Source of the DNA: Pseudo-nitzschia pungens | Lineage: Eukaryota > Bacillariophyta > Bacillariophyceae > Bacillariales > Bacillariaceae | NCBI GenBank assembly: GCA_037355855.1 | Contig: CM074762.1 | Span: forward strand, 2,418,001 to 2,482,000 | DNA length: 64,000 nt | Direction of reading: 5' to 3' | In this document: in pieces, positions 61,892 through 64,000 of the stretch | Layout of the letters: the number at the start of each line of letters is the position of its first letter | Numbering within the stretch: position 1 is the stretch's first letter | Notes under the pieces: model-generated | Seen by the model: the letters and a program-made list of their open reading frames with translations, nothing else | Told to the model about the DNA's origin: nothing | Databases searched by the model: none | Translations under genes and position numbers: made by a program

Positions 61892-64000
61892 ATGGGGAAG
61901 GACTATACTGATTTCGACCATAGTGACAACGACAACGAGGTGAGCGATGTCATTTTCGTCAATCGTTTGAACGATTCAATATCGGTTTCATGGGAAGCAG
62001 AAATTCTTCACACAGAAATTCCGCTTACGAGAAACAGACGACAGTAGTTCGGACAACCATTTTACGGAACTGTATACAATCTTGTGGTGGAAGTACTGTG
62101 AAGGAGGGGTTGACCATGGTCGACTTCAGAACAAGCAATTCAACCACGTCCTTCCACAACCATGGTGTCTTCAGCACGTCCGGGTTCTGCATGCAGATTG
62201 CTTCGTGGTCGCTCTTTCCTTTTTTATGGTTACATAAGCCTTGAAAACAGAACTCATCGAAAAAAATTCTCAACTTTTCTTTCAAAATCTCTTTTCTTTT
62301 CGATAACAGGACGACGATGACGAGGACATCGGAGCTCTTGGTTCCATTCTTTCGTGGGATGAAGACGAGGATGGAGTTGTAGGAACACCTGTTGGAGTGA
62401 ATTCCTCTCTCCCGAGTTCAGCGTTGCCCGATCTCGTAAGCTTTAATCACTTAAATAAAGATAAGGATGGAGGTCTGTCGTACCTTCAGCAACCACTTGT
62501 TGTCAGTAATGGAACACAAGGTGCATCGGCTACGAATATGCCTTTGCCAACAGGGATAAACTATCATCCTGCTGCAAACCATAATCAGGCTCCAACCCCT
62601 GCTCCTCTTGCAACAACAACTCAAGAAAGTCAAGTGAAGCCCAAAGACGCTTCAGGTGGGAATACCTCCACCCAGCAACAACAGGTACAACTTCAACAGC
62701 AGCAGCAACAAATTCGATTACAGCAGCAGCAGATACAGCAGCAGCAGCAGCAAATTCAACAGCACCAATTGCAACAGCAGCTAGGAATTCAACAACAACA
62801 GCAACGCATTCAGCAGCAAATGGTGACGGCTGCTCCTGCACAAGCTCAGGCAACACAACAGACTCTTGGAGCACAATCATCAAACCAACCTCAACAAACG
62901 CAGGTCGTGACGCACCCTGCGCAAGTCCAACGAGTTGCGCCGCAACCGACTGCACATACGACAACTATTCAAGGAGGTACGGTACTTTCCTTGTTGCAGC
63001 AGAATGCGCTATTAGCTCAAGCCCAACAAAATGGTTTGGTAATGCAAGGAGTGCCACAGCAAGCCGGTCAAGAAAAGCCTACTGATCAACAACAAGCGGC
63101 AGCACCTCAATTCGGAATCGATCCGAACATATTACGTCGCATTCAAGTAGCACAACTTCAGCAACAATTTAATGCTGTCCAACAACAAGCTCAGGCTGTC
63201 CAGGCCCAAGCACAAGTCGCATTGCAACAGCAACAACACCAGCAGCAGCAGCAACAGCAACAACGAATACAGTATCCAGGCCAAGTACAAATGATTCCTT
63301 CCGCGGTAACATCAATACCTATTGTTACCGCAGCAACAACAGTCCAACCTGTAATGCCTACCACGAAGAAAAATAATAGAGCTTTGTCACAGAAACCAGC
63401 ACCTCAAACACAGACGAAGGAAAAAACCCGTAAAACTCATACGAGGAAAACTGCTCTGGTTTCTGCTAGCGATACTGACGGAGAAGTTTCTCTGAAACAA
63501 TCTACTATACTCGAAAAGAAATCTTCTGGTGGTCGTAAAAAGGGTGAACCTATCGATACTTCGAATATGACTCCAGAAGAACGTGCAAAAGCTAATCGCG
63601 ATAGAAACCGAGAGCATGCCCGAAATACTCGCTTACGAAAGAAGGCGTACCTTGAAACTCTGAAATCAACAGTGAATGACCTGTGCCAAGAGCGTGATAC
63701 ACTGGTCACAGAACGGGCGGGAGCTGCCTCAATTCTCGTCGAAATGAACAATACAAGGACAGAGGTGCTGATGTCATTTTTTGCGCTACGGTCAGCAAAC
63801 GAGAAGCGAAGACAGCTCTGGGCCAGCATATTAGACGAGAGTTGTTTTGCATGTATTCTACCTGTTACACCATATCGTTCTTTTCCGGCAAGTGAGGTTC
63901 AAGTCTCGAAATGTCAGAGAACTATTCTTGGAATTGATGGGATCATGTCAGATACTGCATCACTGCATGTATTACTAAACACTCTTGTTGATCGATCAAG
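61892..64000 (+). CDS. Gln-rich bZIP transcription factor (3' end outside window)
   Basis: Exon 1 is 61892-61939 (MGKDYTDFDHSDNDNE) and exon 2 runs from 62310 open to the window edge, phase 0, with a 370-nt intron. At least 579 residues are visible. Residues 160-400 are dominated by poly-Gln runs from CAG/CAA repeats, typical of activation domains. The bZIP follows near residue 436: MTPEERAKANRDRNREHARN with the N-x7-R basic core, then TRLRKKAYLETLKSTVNDL leading into a short zipper. After it comes a conserved-looking block, MSFFALRSANEKRRQLWASI, and further on ILGIDGIMSDTASLHVLLN. This arrangement (bZIP plus a C-terminal block) resembles a group of stramenopile bZIP factors; no LOV domain is seen in the visible part. 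Confidence 0.88.
62640..63260. repeat. CAG/CAA trinucleotide tracts within the bZIP coding sequence
   Basis: Interrupted CAG/CAA runs at about 62660-62760, 62770-62820 and 63225-63270 encode poly-Gln. Confidence 0.9.

Overview
This is a nuclear genome segment from a photosynthetic stramenopile, most likely a diatom. The evidence is compact genes with short GT-AG introns (roughly 90-380 nt), N-terminal signal peptides followed by Phe-containing plastid-import motifs of the ASAFAP type (on the aspartate aminotransferase, the fibrillin and the CRAL-TRIO protein), a DUF6824 protein, a CCT-domain protein and a Gln-rich bZIP factor. No species is assigned.

Layout: 1-573 is the 3' end of ATP-dependent PEP carboxykinase. 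1177-3366 (-) is a spliced CCT-domain protein. 5204-5749 (+) is IMP3. 5917-7148 (-) and 8722-10428 (-) are two related type II membrane proteins resembling fucosyltransferases; the second carries a recently duplicated tandem repeat. 11286-11604 is an isolated exon from a mitochondrial PDK/BCKDK-type kinase. 12892-14451 (-) is a three-exon protein with two HMG boxes. 14.6-18.5 kb is gene-poor and holds a MITE-like element with terminal inverted repeats and several palindromes. 18531-20363 (+) is a GT14-like glycosyltransferase. 20695-23253 (-) is a three-exon DUF6824 protein.

25603-27192 (+) is mitochondrial EF-Tu. 27541-28274 (-) is a Cu/Zn-SOD-like protein that has lost nearly all its metal ligands. 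29068-32211 (-) is a SET-domain methyltransferase. 33538-36465 (-) is a six-exon vacuolar H+-pyrophosphatase. 37353-38270 (+) is a CRAL-TRIO protein. 39724-41595 (+) is ARMC6-like. 41805-42977 (-) is transglutaminase-like. 43859-45335 (-) is a plastid-type aspartate aminotransferase. 46744-48027 (-) is a fibrillin. 48721-49755 (+) is unknown. 50491-51291 (+) is proteasome alpha-7. 51784-53639 (-) is a PDCD4-like protein with two MA3 domains. 55458-55915 (-) is a 66-residue gene in three tiny exons. 56586-57587 (+) is ALG5-like. 57620-58804 (-) is glucose-6-phosphate 1-epimerase-like, with an apparent GC-AG intron. 59507-60472 (+) is gamma-glutamylcyclotransferase-like. 61892 to the window end (+) is a bZIP factor cut by the edge.

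The genes are mostly unrelated housekeeping, plastid and regulatory genes; there is no operon-like cluster. The loose themes are glycan synthesis (four glycosyltransferase-like genes), central carbon metabolism (PEPCK, AspAT, G6P epimerase) and transcription (CCT, HMG, DUF6824, bZIP). Most long non-coding stretches carry a recurring set of short words (ACCGGTA, GTAAGGTTA, TACGAAGTA) that is scarce in coding exons. Exon boundaries were inferred by eye from splice consensus and reading-frame continuity; domain calls come from recognised motifs, and no search was run.
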